Assembly (NCBI RefSeq): GCF_000005505.3 | Contig: NC_016132.3 | Span: forward strand, 46,824,914-46,888,913 | DNA: 64,000 nucleotides | Source: Brachypodium distachyon | Taxonomy: Eukaryota; Streptophyta; Magnoliopsida; Poales; Poaceae | Reading direction: 5' to 3' | In this document: positions 27,219 through 48,999 of the stretch, one piece after another | How the letters are laid out: every line of letters starts with the position of its first letter | Numbering within the stretch: the first letter of the stretch is position 1 | Program-made: the position numbers and the translations under genes | Notes under the pieces: model-generated | Told to the model about the DNA's origin: nothing | The model's database searches: none | Seen by the model: the letters and a program-made list of their open reading frames with translations, nothing else

Positions 27219-30200
27219 ATGGCCGAGACCTCCCAGTACCAGATCCTGGTGCGGCTCCTTGACGGCCGCACCCGCTGCCTCCGCTTCTCAACGCCCACCT
27301 TGTCCGGCGGGGCGCTCCTCGACGCCGTCTCCGCGCTATCCCGCGTCCCGGCCGCCTCCCTCCGCCTCGTCACCGGCCGCCTCGACATCTCGCCCTCCTC
27401 CGTCCTCGCCTCCTTCTCCGACGGCCAATTCCCCACCGCGCACGCGCTCCTCCGCCTTCGTGGCGGCAAGGGCGGGTTCGGCTCCCTCCTCCGTGGAGCC
27501 GCCTCCAAGGCCGGCCAGAAGAAGACCAGCAACTTCGATGCCTGCCGCGACATAAACGGCCGCCGCCTCCGCCACGTCAACGCCGAGCGCCGCCTCGAGG
27601 AGTGGAAAGCTGAGTCCGCGGATCGCCAGCTCGAGAAGCTCGCCGAGAAATTCATCAAGAAGAAGGCCAAAGAGGCAGGCCGTGGCGGCGTCCGGGCTGC
27701 CGAGGTCGACAAGTACCTTGAGAAGTTCCGCAAGGATGCCGAGATCTGCGTCAACGCGGTTGAGGAGTCGGTACGTGCCTCTCTTGGGAAGAGGAAGGCT
27801 GCCCCCAAGCCACGTGACCGTAAGAAGCTTAAGATTTGGTGAGTGCTGAAAGAACCACTTGTATTTTGTGGTGTGTACCCAAATTGAATCTCATTATTTG
27901 CACTAAATTGGCTTAACTGGTGCATGTTGTTACAAAGTTCATTGGGTAAATTAGGAGCTCTTTTGATCTTTTGATAAATGTGTTAGGTTACTCATGGGTT
28001 TTGGTGCTTCATTCAGTCGAGAAGTTTGCCTAGTTATCATCTAATAGCTTGGCTGGTACAATTGGGTCCGGATGTAGAGTAAAAAGTGTGGATTATAGTT
28101 TTGCATGCTTGGCGTCCTTTCTAATAGTTACTTTAACTTTGAATTGCTAACTAAATACTACTGTAGAGGTGTTGTATATTTGATTTGCGAGGAACGTATA
28201 TAATTTTGTAAGTGGCTAGTTTAAGTCACTGAGCGGTTTGAGGGAAAATAAGGCTTATCCATTTGCAAATCTGCATTTTTTTTAATAACTACTGCAATCA
28301 AGTATGTTCCACTGAAGAGTGGTGGACTGTGCGTTATTCTATTTTGTGGTGCTAATTTCCTGATTTAATCAAATTGTTTTAGGATGGGCAAGAAGAAGGT
28401 AGAAGACGATGATAGTGACAGTGACTGTGATGTGGATGATGATGTGCATCCAGATGCAAAACCAATAGCTCTTGATGATGGGAATTGCTCAAATGGATCC
28501 AACAAAAGTGAGGAGGAGAAGGTTGATCTGGGTTCAGTTTCTGCATCACATTCGGAAGGAGAGTACTCAGGTGAGAAGTCCCAGAGCAGTGGTTCCGGGG
28601 AAAATGAGAACTGTCCTCATGAATCCATGGAATTGACAATTAGATCAGGATGTGATTTTGAGTCAGCGAGTAGTTTGGAATATCAGGCGGAAGTGGTGGT
28701 TCAGCCTGCTACTGAGAGTACTTCTGAAAATGGAACTTCTGAGAATGGTATTAGTGCTCTTTCAGAAGAAGTTCTGAAAACAGAGGGGAAAGCTGATGTG
28801 GATAACACTGGTTCAGCTACATCACTTCTTGATGAGCCTGAGGTGCCTCCGGTAGAAGAATCTGTTGATGGAAATAATAAGTCTCTTCTTTCAGAGAAAC
28901 CGGTCGACTTGACCGAATTTACGTCAGCTGCAGAACTGGAGGTATGTTGTGTTTTTCTACTTCTTCACGATAACTCTGCACCAGACGTGTAGATAATTTA
29001 GTAGTGATGTGGTAACAAATAAATGCAAACGTTTGCTTTAGCTATCTGGACTCTCGTGCGAAGTTCCAGAACTTGATAGGATGCCACTTCCTAAGACAAA
29101 TGGGTGGTGATATAGCATTATTAGCACAGGCATGTCATGTTAGCACAGTGACAGAACCACAACGTCACTTAGGCAGGAGTTAAAGATCAAATCACTTTTC
29201 AGCCCATCCAAATAGCACTCGTAGTTCTAATTAGTGTAGTTTATTGTCTCATAGACACAACAAGTTTTACATGGGGCATAATCAGTTGATGTAGCTCATA
29301 TATAATTAATTCCCCATCTATTCATAAAAATAGATGTCATGCTGGACATGGCCGCAGTCTCCATCATGCAACTATGACCATTGCTTTTTTCATATAAATG
29401 TGTTGGTAAATGACAAATCTCATGCTACTAGTATGTTCACTTGACAAATCTAATGTTTTTCTTATATATTACGACGAACTGCCATTGTCATGGCGTGGAC
29501 ACACACACACACTACCTTCAAATGGCGCGGACATGCACACTACCTTCAGATGCCATTGCTTTTCCTATGGATGTGTTCATAGAAATATATAAAATTATTT
29601 TATTTTGAAAATATATTTAATGACAAATCTAATGACAATGCCATGATTAGCCTTTTCCATTCACCGAAATAATTAGCCTTTTCCATTCACCAAAATTCTT
29701 CTCTCTTTTCTGTAGTCTATTTCTCCCTGATCTAGTATCTCATCTCAGCCCTGCCATCCCAGCCTCTACTGTACTTCAATCATTTCATTACAAACATGTA
29801 TAACCAGCTCCTCACTAGTTTAGCCTCAGCTCTTCATTCTAATTTCTTCCACGTGTTCAGTATGTAAATCCATTTATCATCTTCTGGTGTGTGACTCATT
29901 TTGTCTAAATCCTGGATCGTGTATACACATGTTCACTTGAATTGAAAAACTCTTTATATGGTTTAAAGTTTGAAGTATTTCTCCATATCATGCATGGTGT
30001 GCCTCTGTTTTAACGAATGGTATATTTGCTTGTGAACTTTGCTGCTGCCCATATCACTAACCACATCAACTATGATGTTGTCTTCCAGGTGCTTGGCATG
30101 GAGAAGCTTAAGCTAGAGCTGCAGACTCGTGGATTAAAATGTGGTGGAACCTTACAAGAGCGTGCGGCCAGACTTTTTCTTTTGAAAACAACCCCACTGG

Positions 30201-30250
30201 AGAAGCTACCAAAGAAGCTGCTCGCGAAGCCCAACACCGGAGGGAAGTGA
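27219..30250 (+). CDS. SDE2: SDE2 homologue (ubiquitin-like N-terminus, C-terminal SAP domain)
   Basis: Exons 27219-27838, 28383-28941 and 30089-30250 join in phase to give 446 aa. The N-terminal 80 residues form the Sde2 ubiquitin-like fold, ending LLRLRGGKGGFGSLLRG. The GG at about 82-83 followed by Lys84 is the known cleavage site, from which the mature protein starts with KGG. A conserved segment follows (FDACRDINGRRLRHVNAER, then RRLEEW), then Lys/Arg-rich helices and a long acidic, Ser-rich middle (DDDSDSDCDVDDD). The last exon encodes a SAP-type DNA-binding motif (LKLELQTRGLKCGGTLQERA). In yeast and humans, processed SDE2 acts in spliceosome function and in the response to stalled replication forks; the plant role is inferred. 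The 1.1-kb second intron contains short tandem and CA repeats but no element that could be bounded. Confidence 0.93.
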
Positions 30251-30265
30251 GATGTCATAGTAACA

Positions 30266-30271
30266 AATAAA
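30266..30271 (+). terminator. AATAAA polyadenylation signal of SDE2
   Basis: An AATAAA hexamer lies 16 bp after the stop codon. The plant poly-A site would usually fall 10-30 bp or more downstream; other A/T-rich signals follow. Confidence 0.5.
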
Positions 30272-32072
30272 ATACACTATGACTAAGAACAAAATACAAT
30301 GTCAAGTTGTTTTGTGATGCTGTGCTTGTTGTAATGTGATCGTAAATCTTTTAACTTGGCATTGGAAATTGATGATATTTGTGTATGTATTATGTTCTTT
30401 GCAGTTACTCGATCTTTGCTTATATTACTTGTTGATACTGTCAGTGGTTTTTTGGTTTAACGATAATGGAGTGTTTGGTTGCCGGCCTCGCTCAGCCAGG
30501 CTGCACTGCACGAGTACCTTTTTCGCTAGTTACCTGCATCAGGGCTGATGCTTTCACCTTGCTCACGTCACGTGGTGAACCTACAACCATTTCATTTGAA
30601 TCAGATTCAAATCAAAGGGTTTACCTTCTCTGTCTTTGCATTATACTTGTGATGATACACTGTAGAATTATTCAAACTGGATTTCCAATAATAACAGTCC
30701 TTAAGCCTACTTAATACACAAATAGGTGTATCAACCTTCTCTCCGCTAACAAACCTAAACACAAGATGGCTTGTTCAAACCGTTTGTAGCAACTATTTTC
30801 GAAGTCAATGGCTTGTTCATGGTGCAAATGGCGCAATTGCCACGAACCATACAGTCCTAGCCTCCTCCCTCCATAGACCAGATACCAGGTCACGAAGACA
30901 CGAAAATCAAAACTGTTGGTGCTCTTCTAACAAAATTTCTTAGTGTTTTTTTTTGGCAAGGAAAATTATCCTTAGTTAATATGCTGTTTTTGACTCTGGC
31001 CATAAGTTTTTAACAGGTATCCTATATCTGTCGACTAGAAACAAAAATAAAGTCTGATTCATGAAAGGAGCATATAGAGAACGAACTGAAAAAACACATG
31101 ATTTTCCTACTCGTTGTTCAGAGTTTACAGAATCGCACAACTCCTGAACCTGCAGCTAGACTGAGTCTCGTGAATAGGGAGTAACGGGACAGTATGGTTT
31201 GGAGATCGATAAGCACAAGAGATTGTCCAAGATCAGGCAAGTGAACTCCTGGAGTTATTGAGGCGTGGGCGTCAGCCATGTCTCCATTGCGCTTTTGCTT
31301 TCCCTCCTTACCTTGTTCGAAACGGTGTTGGATAAGCCTCACGTTGCCTTCTTAATAACTTTGAGCCGGTCCGCAATGGCGACAGTCTGACAGCGGCTTC
31401 AGGGTCACGGAGGTAAAGAATCGACCATCCCTCAGGTGGTAACTGTACAACGTTTTCTTCTCCTTTTCTGAGCAAAATGCAGAGTGGGCGTAACTCACGG
31501 AGCACGATCTTTGAAGAAAAAGAACAGAAGTGAGACAAATCGGGTATGATCCACAGGTAGACTGTGGGCTCGTGGGGGCACCAGGTGATGCCACGTGCAT
31601 GCCTGGAGCGAGAGATGGGCGTGACATGGCCGTATAACTGGTGCGGCGATCGACCGCATCGATCGTCTTGTTGCTTTCGATCCGGTCGAGTGCCTGGCAG
31701 TGGCTGGGTGACTGGGTCGCCGTCCTGTTGCGAAAACGGCCGCTGCACGGCCAAGAATAGGCCGGCCATCTTATCGCTATCTATTTAGGAACGGAGTATG
31801 CACGTCATCGGTGTAACTGGAAGCCAGAATGAACTCGGGAATGCAGAACGATACTGAAGTTCGTATAAGCTTGTCGCCACCTCCTTCCACTATACAAATG
31901 CAAACATAGCTGGGCGACCAGCTGTTGATTAGCCACAGTCCTTAACTGGTGCAACGTAAAATTAAAGTACGTCCTACAAATACTACTACAACTAGTAACC
32001 ACAGACATAAGCAAACATGGCTTGAGCCGGGCGCGGGCTGCAGAGATACGACGAGCTAATTAATCAATCAAA
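30272..32072. other. Intergenic between convergent SDE2 and the small MGN gene
   Basis: No gene could be supported. A 153-codon minus-strand frame at 31769-31308 shows no recognisable domain and biased composition. Confidence 0.45.
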
Positions 32073-32447
32073 TCAAATCTCCTGTATCGGCGGGAGCCTG
32101 TGCGTAGTACTCGACGCGCCGGAGTCCCCCGCCCGGAGCTGGCCCGTGAGCTCGGCCATCCTGGCCTTGCGCTCCCTCGCGCTCCGCTGCTCCTTCACGT
32201 TCAGCCTCGCGATCAGCTTCTCCGCTTCCTTCCTCGTCACCACCACCTTCACCGTCATCACCACGGTGCCGGTGCCGCCTCTCGCCTGCTGCTGCTGCCG
32301 CTCCCCGACAGTAGCACCGCCGCGTCGTCCTCGACGGCGCCCCTCATCCCCGGTGCCATGCCTCCTCCGCGCCGTGGCCACGCGACCGCCCGGCGCGTCG
32401 GCGATCTTGACGTCTTTGCACATGCTTGGAACGACGGCGTTGCCCAT
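32073..32447 (-). CDS. Small single-exon protein with MGN start (possible N-myristoylation)
   Basis: A 124-aa frame starts MGNAVVPSMCKDVKIAD. An MG start with a small residue at position 6 (Val-Pro-Ser here) and a nearby Cys is compatible with N-myristoylation and palmitoylation, although the site is not perfect. The middle is Arg/Gly-rich and low in complexity. The conserved-looking part is VVMTVKVVVTRKEAEKLIAR, followed by EQRSARERKARMAEL, a pattern seen in small uncharacterised grass proteins. The ending is HRLPPIQEI. A good TATA box lies about 116 bp upstream of the start codon, which supports this as a real gene. Function is unknown; membrane attachment is an inference. Confidence 0.62.
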   Translation of the reverse strand: MGNAVVPSMCKDVKIADAPGGRVATARRRHGTGDEGRRRGRRGGATVGERQQQQARGGTGTVVMTVKVVVTRKEAEKLIARLNVKEQRSARERKARMAELTGQLRAGDSGASSTTHRLPPIQEI

Positions 32448-32562
32448 GTCTGTACTGTGCCGGACGCGAGTGCACCGCGGAGGGACTGGCCAGTGCCCAG
32501 TGGTGGTTTAATCTTGTTCGAATTGCAGTGATACGAGCATGCGAGGCGCGCGCGCGCGGTCG

Positions 32563-32569
32563 ATTTATA
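32563..32569 (-). promoter_or_regulatory. TATA box of the small MGN gene
   Basis: On the minus strand the sequence reads CTATAAATCG, about 116 bp before the ATG at 32447. It is preceded by GC-rich sequence, as in typical grass core promoters. Confidence 0.65.
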
Positions 32570-32573
32570 GCGT

Positions 32574-33878
32574 GGCGATAGAAGAGCTATGGGGGCTGGA
32601 AAGAAGAGAGACTCGTTCAAAAGGGTGAAAAAGAAAATGACGTGGCCGGCGCGCCGGTGGAGCCGAGCGTGTAGACCAGGGCGAAGTACTACTGTTTACC
32701 GATATATACGTTTCCTTGAGTTTTTTCTGGGTAATACCGACGTCGTTGATCGAGTTCGCCCATTCAAGCTGGACCGTCAAGGCTAGGCCGTGTGTGATTC
32801 CTTCGATTTGACGGTACCCAGGTGGCGCCTCGCGGTGCTTATTCTTGACGGTCAGAGGGAGAATCTTGGGTGGATAGTAATTGGGAAAATTCTTGGTTTG
32901 GGAGCTCCGTGATTTAGATAGGACAATTGGACATGCACATTCCAAATGGCACACTGACCAATCATCCCTTCCATGTGAGGTACTAGATCAGTGGTGGATT
33001 AGGAATTTCTAAAGACTCAGTGGGCTGGGCTGTTATTGGGGAAGAAGTTGGGCTGAATTTGACCTTGACGGTTGATCGGTTAGAAAATTGACAAATTATT
33101 ACCAAGGAGATTTTGCCAAGCACAGCCTTAGTTGTTCCAAGTATATTTCCGCCCCTAACCTAAATTTTGGTTCGTGAGCGTCATTGCACTTCCTCTTTAT
33201 CTGCTACATGCAGATATTTTTTCGGAGAATAAGAGTTATTTTTTCGGAGAATAAGAGTCATATGGTTGGATGACAAAGCCACAAAGGATGAGATGATGGT
33301 TTGTTCCGTAGAACAGAGCTTTGTCGATTAGACTTAAATGAGAGAAGTTTTTCTGAACTTATGTCCTCACACCTCTGTAGCGGCGGGCGCCGCGGGGAAC
33401 GCCACCACGGCGTGACCGAGCAATCAGAGGTGGAGAAGCGCAGCGACCAGTGATTACGTATGTTAACTTACAAAAAAGCATTGCATTACTTTCATTACAC
33501 GAATCATCTTGGTCGAACAAAAGTACAGCGGTTGCAGTGACGCGCACAGAGAGAAATTAGAAGACCATATTCCTCAGGAAAAAAATATTACTCGACAAAT
33601 TTACATCTATTTAATTAACCAAAAAGACTGTACACATTATTCAGGCTACAAAACCACATTTCAACACGCAAAACATTATAGCTAGACAAAGAACCAAGAA
33701 ACAATAGCCACCAAAATTTCCAATTGTTTTGTCTATCGAATTATAAAACGGCTCTCTTCGGAAACTCTTTCTTTCCCTATCGAGCCAGGCATTATCTTTC
33801 AACTAATGCACAATTTGCTGTGGTCAAAAGATAAAACCACCAATCCTAAATTACGTCACTATATAAGGCTTGCGATGT
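32574..33878. other. Promoter flank of the MGN gene and NADH-GOGAT 3' flank
   Basis: No gene is visible. A 22-bp direct repeat (ATTTTTTCGGAGAATAAGAG twice) is at about 33215-33258. A GC-rich fragment at 33370-33450 is unassigned. 33.6-33.88 kb is probably the 3' UTR of NADH-GOGAT. Confidence 0.45.
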
Positions 33879-44650
<10,772 letters not shown>

Positions 44651-44672
44651 GGCAGTACCCCACGTCTATTAC

Positions 44673-45216
44673 CTGTCATGCAACAATCAAACCACGAGCA
44701 TCAGATGGTTGTACACGATGGACAAATAACCGATCTATAGGGGAGGCCAAAAAAAAAATACAAATCCCAGAAAACAGAGGATAAAAAAACTTAAAAAAAA
44801 CAACAGAAAGCACAAAACTGTCCTCTTTCCCACATGTCACCACCAAACGCAAGTTAGCAGCACTCTGCAATGGAACAGACTACAGAGAGCTCGTGGAGAA
44901 AAATAATCAGCAGACCAAACACCTCAGCGACGGAAACACACACACACCAGGGACGAACAGATCTACCAACCCCCACACAGCGGTGTAGATTCCTGCGTCG
45001 CCTCTTCCGCACGGAAGATTCACAGCCTCAACACACGCACGTACGGGTGCAGAACCGAAACGCAGCAGATCGAATAAAAATAATTGAAAGGGAAAACGGC
45101 ACCCTGCGCCACCTACTGGTACGCACGGCCAAAGCAAAACCGACGAGTTCGCTCTCTGTCCATCTATCTATCCACCTATGGAATCTCGGTGCGGCAAGCT
45201 GGGATGGGGTAGGTAC
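44673..45216 (-). other. Probable 5' UTR intron of NADH-GOGAT
   Basis: A donor (GAGAGAG then GTACCT) at 45217/45216 and an acceptor (ATGACAG) at 44674-44673 would place one intron in the 5' leader, ending about 22 bp before the start codon. This would give 23 exons in total, the number recalled for rice. Transcript data are needed; the exact borders are inference. Confidence 0.4.
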
Positions 45217-45484
45217 CTCTCTCCCTCGTATTACTCCCTCCGCCGCCTGGAGATGTGACCGAGGCTCGCGTACGCCGTACCCGCGATCTCTCCCCCCCTC
45301 CGGCTTCGCAACTCTCGCCCCGATTCGGCCCTCCCACGGGCCCTCTCGCCGGCCGGCAGCGACGGGGAAGGGCGGGGGCTGTGGATTGGGGAGCGCGCCG
45401 CCTCTCTCGCAGCGGGGTTGCCTTCCCGTCTCCTTGACCTCTCCTCCGAGTTTAGGGGCGTTTAAGGCAATGGGGCGGCCCTGC

Positions 45485-45491
45485 ATTTATA
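45485..45491 (-). promoter_or_regulatory. TATA box of NADH-GOGAT
   Basis: The minus strand reads CTATAAATGC, with GC-rich sequence on the gene side. The distance to the start codon (about 835 bp) fits a leader with one intron. Confidence 0.6.
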
Positions 45492-48400
45492 GAACGACGA
45501 GGCAGGAGCTCGCCGCGCCTGCCTGCCAACCCCTCCTCGTCTCACGGCCCCACAAGCCCACTATATTTTCGCCCTCTGTTTCTCTTCAAATCATCCTTTC
45601 TTTCTTTCCTTTTTTATCCTTTGAAATTAAAACACTCCATATTTTGATGGCAGCAAGATTTTCGCGCCTGTCCCGGGAAGAATAAAGAATTCCTGGACGT
45701 CTGTCAACTTTTAAGCCAATGCGTTTAGGTTGGCCGTGTAGTAATTCCTTGGGTCTCTAGGGACCCAGAAAAAAAGAGAAAAGAATCGCTTGACCAGGAA
45801 TTTTTAAAACGGGAAACGAGTTTGCGTTTTGCTTTCCCGAATCCATCGATCTCCCTTTCTTGCTCCGGTCCAAACGAGCGGACGCACCGCAGCTCGGGCC
45901 CACAGCCAGATCAGCGGCGACCGCGACCGTGTCGGGCAGGCAAGAGGGGAGCCGCTCGTGGCGCGTGGGGCCTACACGCGGCCTACTGATCGGACGGCCG
46001 GGCGCCGCGGCAGTGGAAGCGGCAGCCAGCAGCAGCCGCCGGTGCGGAGAGCCACAGCCGCTTTGGAGGTTACTGCCAGTCTTCCTTCCGTTTTTTTTAT
46101 CTCTTTCCTTATCTGGATCTGGTAATTAATCCTCTCATTGATGGATTTTAATATTTACCCGGCGTCCGTATAAAATCCGGATCCTGCCGTTCATAATTGG
46201 CAGCAATATGCTGCCCATGCGTACGTCCCTATACCTCGTCCAGGGAGCGGCCTAGCAAAGCAGTGAGGGCCCACGTGTCGGACGAGGTAGTAGGTGCTTT
46301 CTGGGGAAAGCTTCTTCTGCACGTGTTCGTTGCCACGATGGATTCCTGCCAAAAAATGCTATGTGCACAGCCGGCACATTGAATTCACTATAAATACTGC
46401 CAGAGTACAAGAAAGGTGACGTGTTTTGTCCACTACTCACTCCGATCCGACTTAATGGTCGCAGGTTTTTTAAATGAACGAATCTACACATTGAAACATG
46501 TCTAGATACATAACCTAGACCAAATCTGACCAAATTAATTTGGATCGGGAGAAATATGTGTAATCAATCAGTCAGTGTATTCGTGAGTTTGAAAAAAGAA
46601 AGTCTTCGCCCTAATTTTACGACGATGTACACGGATTTTTTTTACACAAAGTACACGAAAATTAGCATGGCACACTCCCAAGCCAGCACATTGTTTATCC
46701 ACGGGCTATAACCAACTGAAATCGGGGTTAATTTCATGAGTCTTACTAAAATTGTAGAGAGAAATCATGCGCCCACCAAGCCATGTGTTGGTACCATGCT
46801 ACCAACTCACGGTGGCATAGCACTACCAAGTACTCCGTAGTTACAAAAATTCTAAAAATTTGGTATTGACATAAATTTTCAAATTAAAATGTAATCTACA
46901 CAATGAGATGACATGAGGACAAATTATGTGATAAATTGTACCCTACGGATAAAAGGTATTGTAATTGCAATTTTTTCCTATTATTGCTCTTCACATGTAT
47001 CGTGTGGATAAAAATGGACGCTAGATTATGTCAAATCTATGTATACAAAAAAAAAGGTATAAGTTTGTAATTTTTTCCTATTTTGCAGCACTAAACTTAG
47101 AGCGAATGTACACACGTGTGTAAACTCATGTCTCAACAACTCTAACTCCATCCAGAGATGATTTCATATATGCTCATGGTTCGCTACACGCTTGCAAAAT
47201 TACTACTTCATCTTTCTCATGTAAGACATCCACGTGTTTTAAGGTTCAATGTGATCAACGAATTATGCTAGTCAAAATAGTATCACTAGAAAATGCTTTC
47301 AATACAAATATATCACCTTTTTGTCGCATGACCCATCATTTGTTAACTTGAAACTTGTAGGTACAAGCATCTTATATTTGTAAATAGAGATATCGTAATA
47401 TTAACATTGATAATGCACCTATTGATCATCATGGAAAATTATAGACCTCTTTTAAGACGCTCCAACTTATATCTCGAGCGGCAAGATGATAATCTAATAT
47501 TAGCCATCGATTTATCAAGAATATATTTTACTATGGCACTTGTTCCATTTATAGCAAGTACTATATATTACGTTGCAAAGGAATGATTCTAATGCATTTA
47601 ATTTGAAATAATTAAAATATAAAGCTCCCCTCGATTAGTGTGGGATTTTAATGCATTTAATTCCAAATAACTAAATATCAAAGTCATTTGATTGATTGCA
47701 CCTACATGACACAAAATAAAGGTAATTACATACATATGCATTGTTTGATAGAAATCACACTAACATTAAAAACTGAGCAGAGTAATCAAAATCATAACAA
47801 TGTTGGTTACTACACAAACAATATCTTATTTCATTTTTCTTCATCGGATTTGGAAGTGCAGATTTGGGTGCAGAATAATATATCAGATTTGGCCCGGTAC
47901 TACTAAAATAATACTGTATCTATTTTGTGTGTAGGAAACTCTAGGAAATCTTGAAAAGGACCAGGGATTAGCATTCAAGAGTCAAGACGAAGTAAACACA
48001 AGATGGGGAAGCTGGTGGGGCCTATTAGAGTGTCAGCGCACTTGGTTTGGTGCCAATCTAGGGCATGTCGGCTCTACAGGTGGACCACACTATATATTTG
48101 TCCATCCTATTACCGTAATTGCCTGCTATACATTCCTTTGGGGATTTCTCTGTTGCACACAGAGGAGAAGGGGCGAGAGAAGGGAAATCTTACTATAAAC
48201 ATCTCCGGAGGCTATTTTGGATTTGATATAGAATTATTTGGTCTACCATGATGTTTGCTGATCTTCGAAGGATGTGTGGATAGTCTCCATTGAGGATATA
48301 TATTTGTGGTGTTAACTATATCAATCTCTCTATGCTATTTGTCTCGATCACATGAGTTGCTTTGCATGATTATGATCTATTATTGCAAGATCATATGAGC

Positions 48401-48562
48401 TTCCAAACATGATTACAAACAGTATATCTTGATGGCACCTTTGTTGTATGTGATGGATTATGAATTTTCTTCTTGAATTATTGTTTCTTGATACGACGAT
48501 AGATTAATATGGTTTCCATGTTCTTGCAATTGATCCTGGGCAGATTAATGCATTGCTATGTA
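45492..48562. other. Intergenic, upstream of NADH-GOGAT; no gene seen
   Basis: The first 600 bp are GC-rich promoter-like sequence, and a Stowaway follows at 46.4-46.55 kb. From 46.6 kb the sequence is AT-rich with only short frames. Confidence 0.45.
46436..46551. mobile_element. Diverged Stowaway-like MITE upstream of NADH-GOGAT
   Basis: The left end CTCACTCCGATCCGACTTAA and right end AATTTGGATCGGGAG form imperfect inverted repeats with a Stowaway-like interior (CATGTCTAGATACAT). The ends have decayed, so the borders are approximate. Confidence 0.65.
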
Positions 48563-48675
48563 CTACCCCCGTCCCATATTAAGTGACTCAAATTTGCCTA
48601 AATATGGATGCACCCATACCTAAAAAGCGTCTAGAAACATGTAATATTTCGTTACTTAATATGAGACGGAGGGAG
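48563..48675. mobile_element. Stowaway MITE
   Basis: A 113-bp element runs from CTACCCCCGTCCCATATTAA to CTTAATATGAGACGGAGGGAG, which forms its inverted right end. It is flanked by TA (48561-48562, 48676-48677). Confidence 0.92.
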
Positions 48676-48831
48676 TATTTGTTTACTTAATTGTTTGTGT
48701 GTTTATTGTTATAGGACACCTAGATGGAGTAGTATTAAGTGTATATGATCTTGGTTTATCCGTATATGGCACATATATTTATGGGCCTGATGCATATATA
48801 ATTTTTTACATGACTTTAACGTATATAATTT

Positions 48832-48834
48832 GCA

Positions 48835-48870
<36 letters not shown>

Positions 48871-48881
48871 TGTATATGTGT

Positions 48882-48932
<51 letters not shown>

Positions 48933-48984
48933 GTATATATATATGTACGTACGTATGTACGTACGTACGTACGTATGTATGTAT
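48832..48984. repeat. Compound microsatellite (TATG)n-(TA)n-(GTAC)n
   Basis: A TATG-type run is followed by a long TA run, short TATATG units and a GTAC/GTAT run, about 150 bp in all. The apparent 70-110-codon frames across it are artefacts of the repeat. Confidence 0.95.
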
Positions 48985-48999
48985 CAGTGCTCATCAATT

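Noticed and set aside
31308..31769. 153-codon minus-strand frame
   Set aside because: No domain, no splice context and no promoter; composition looks random.
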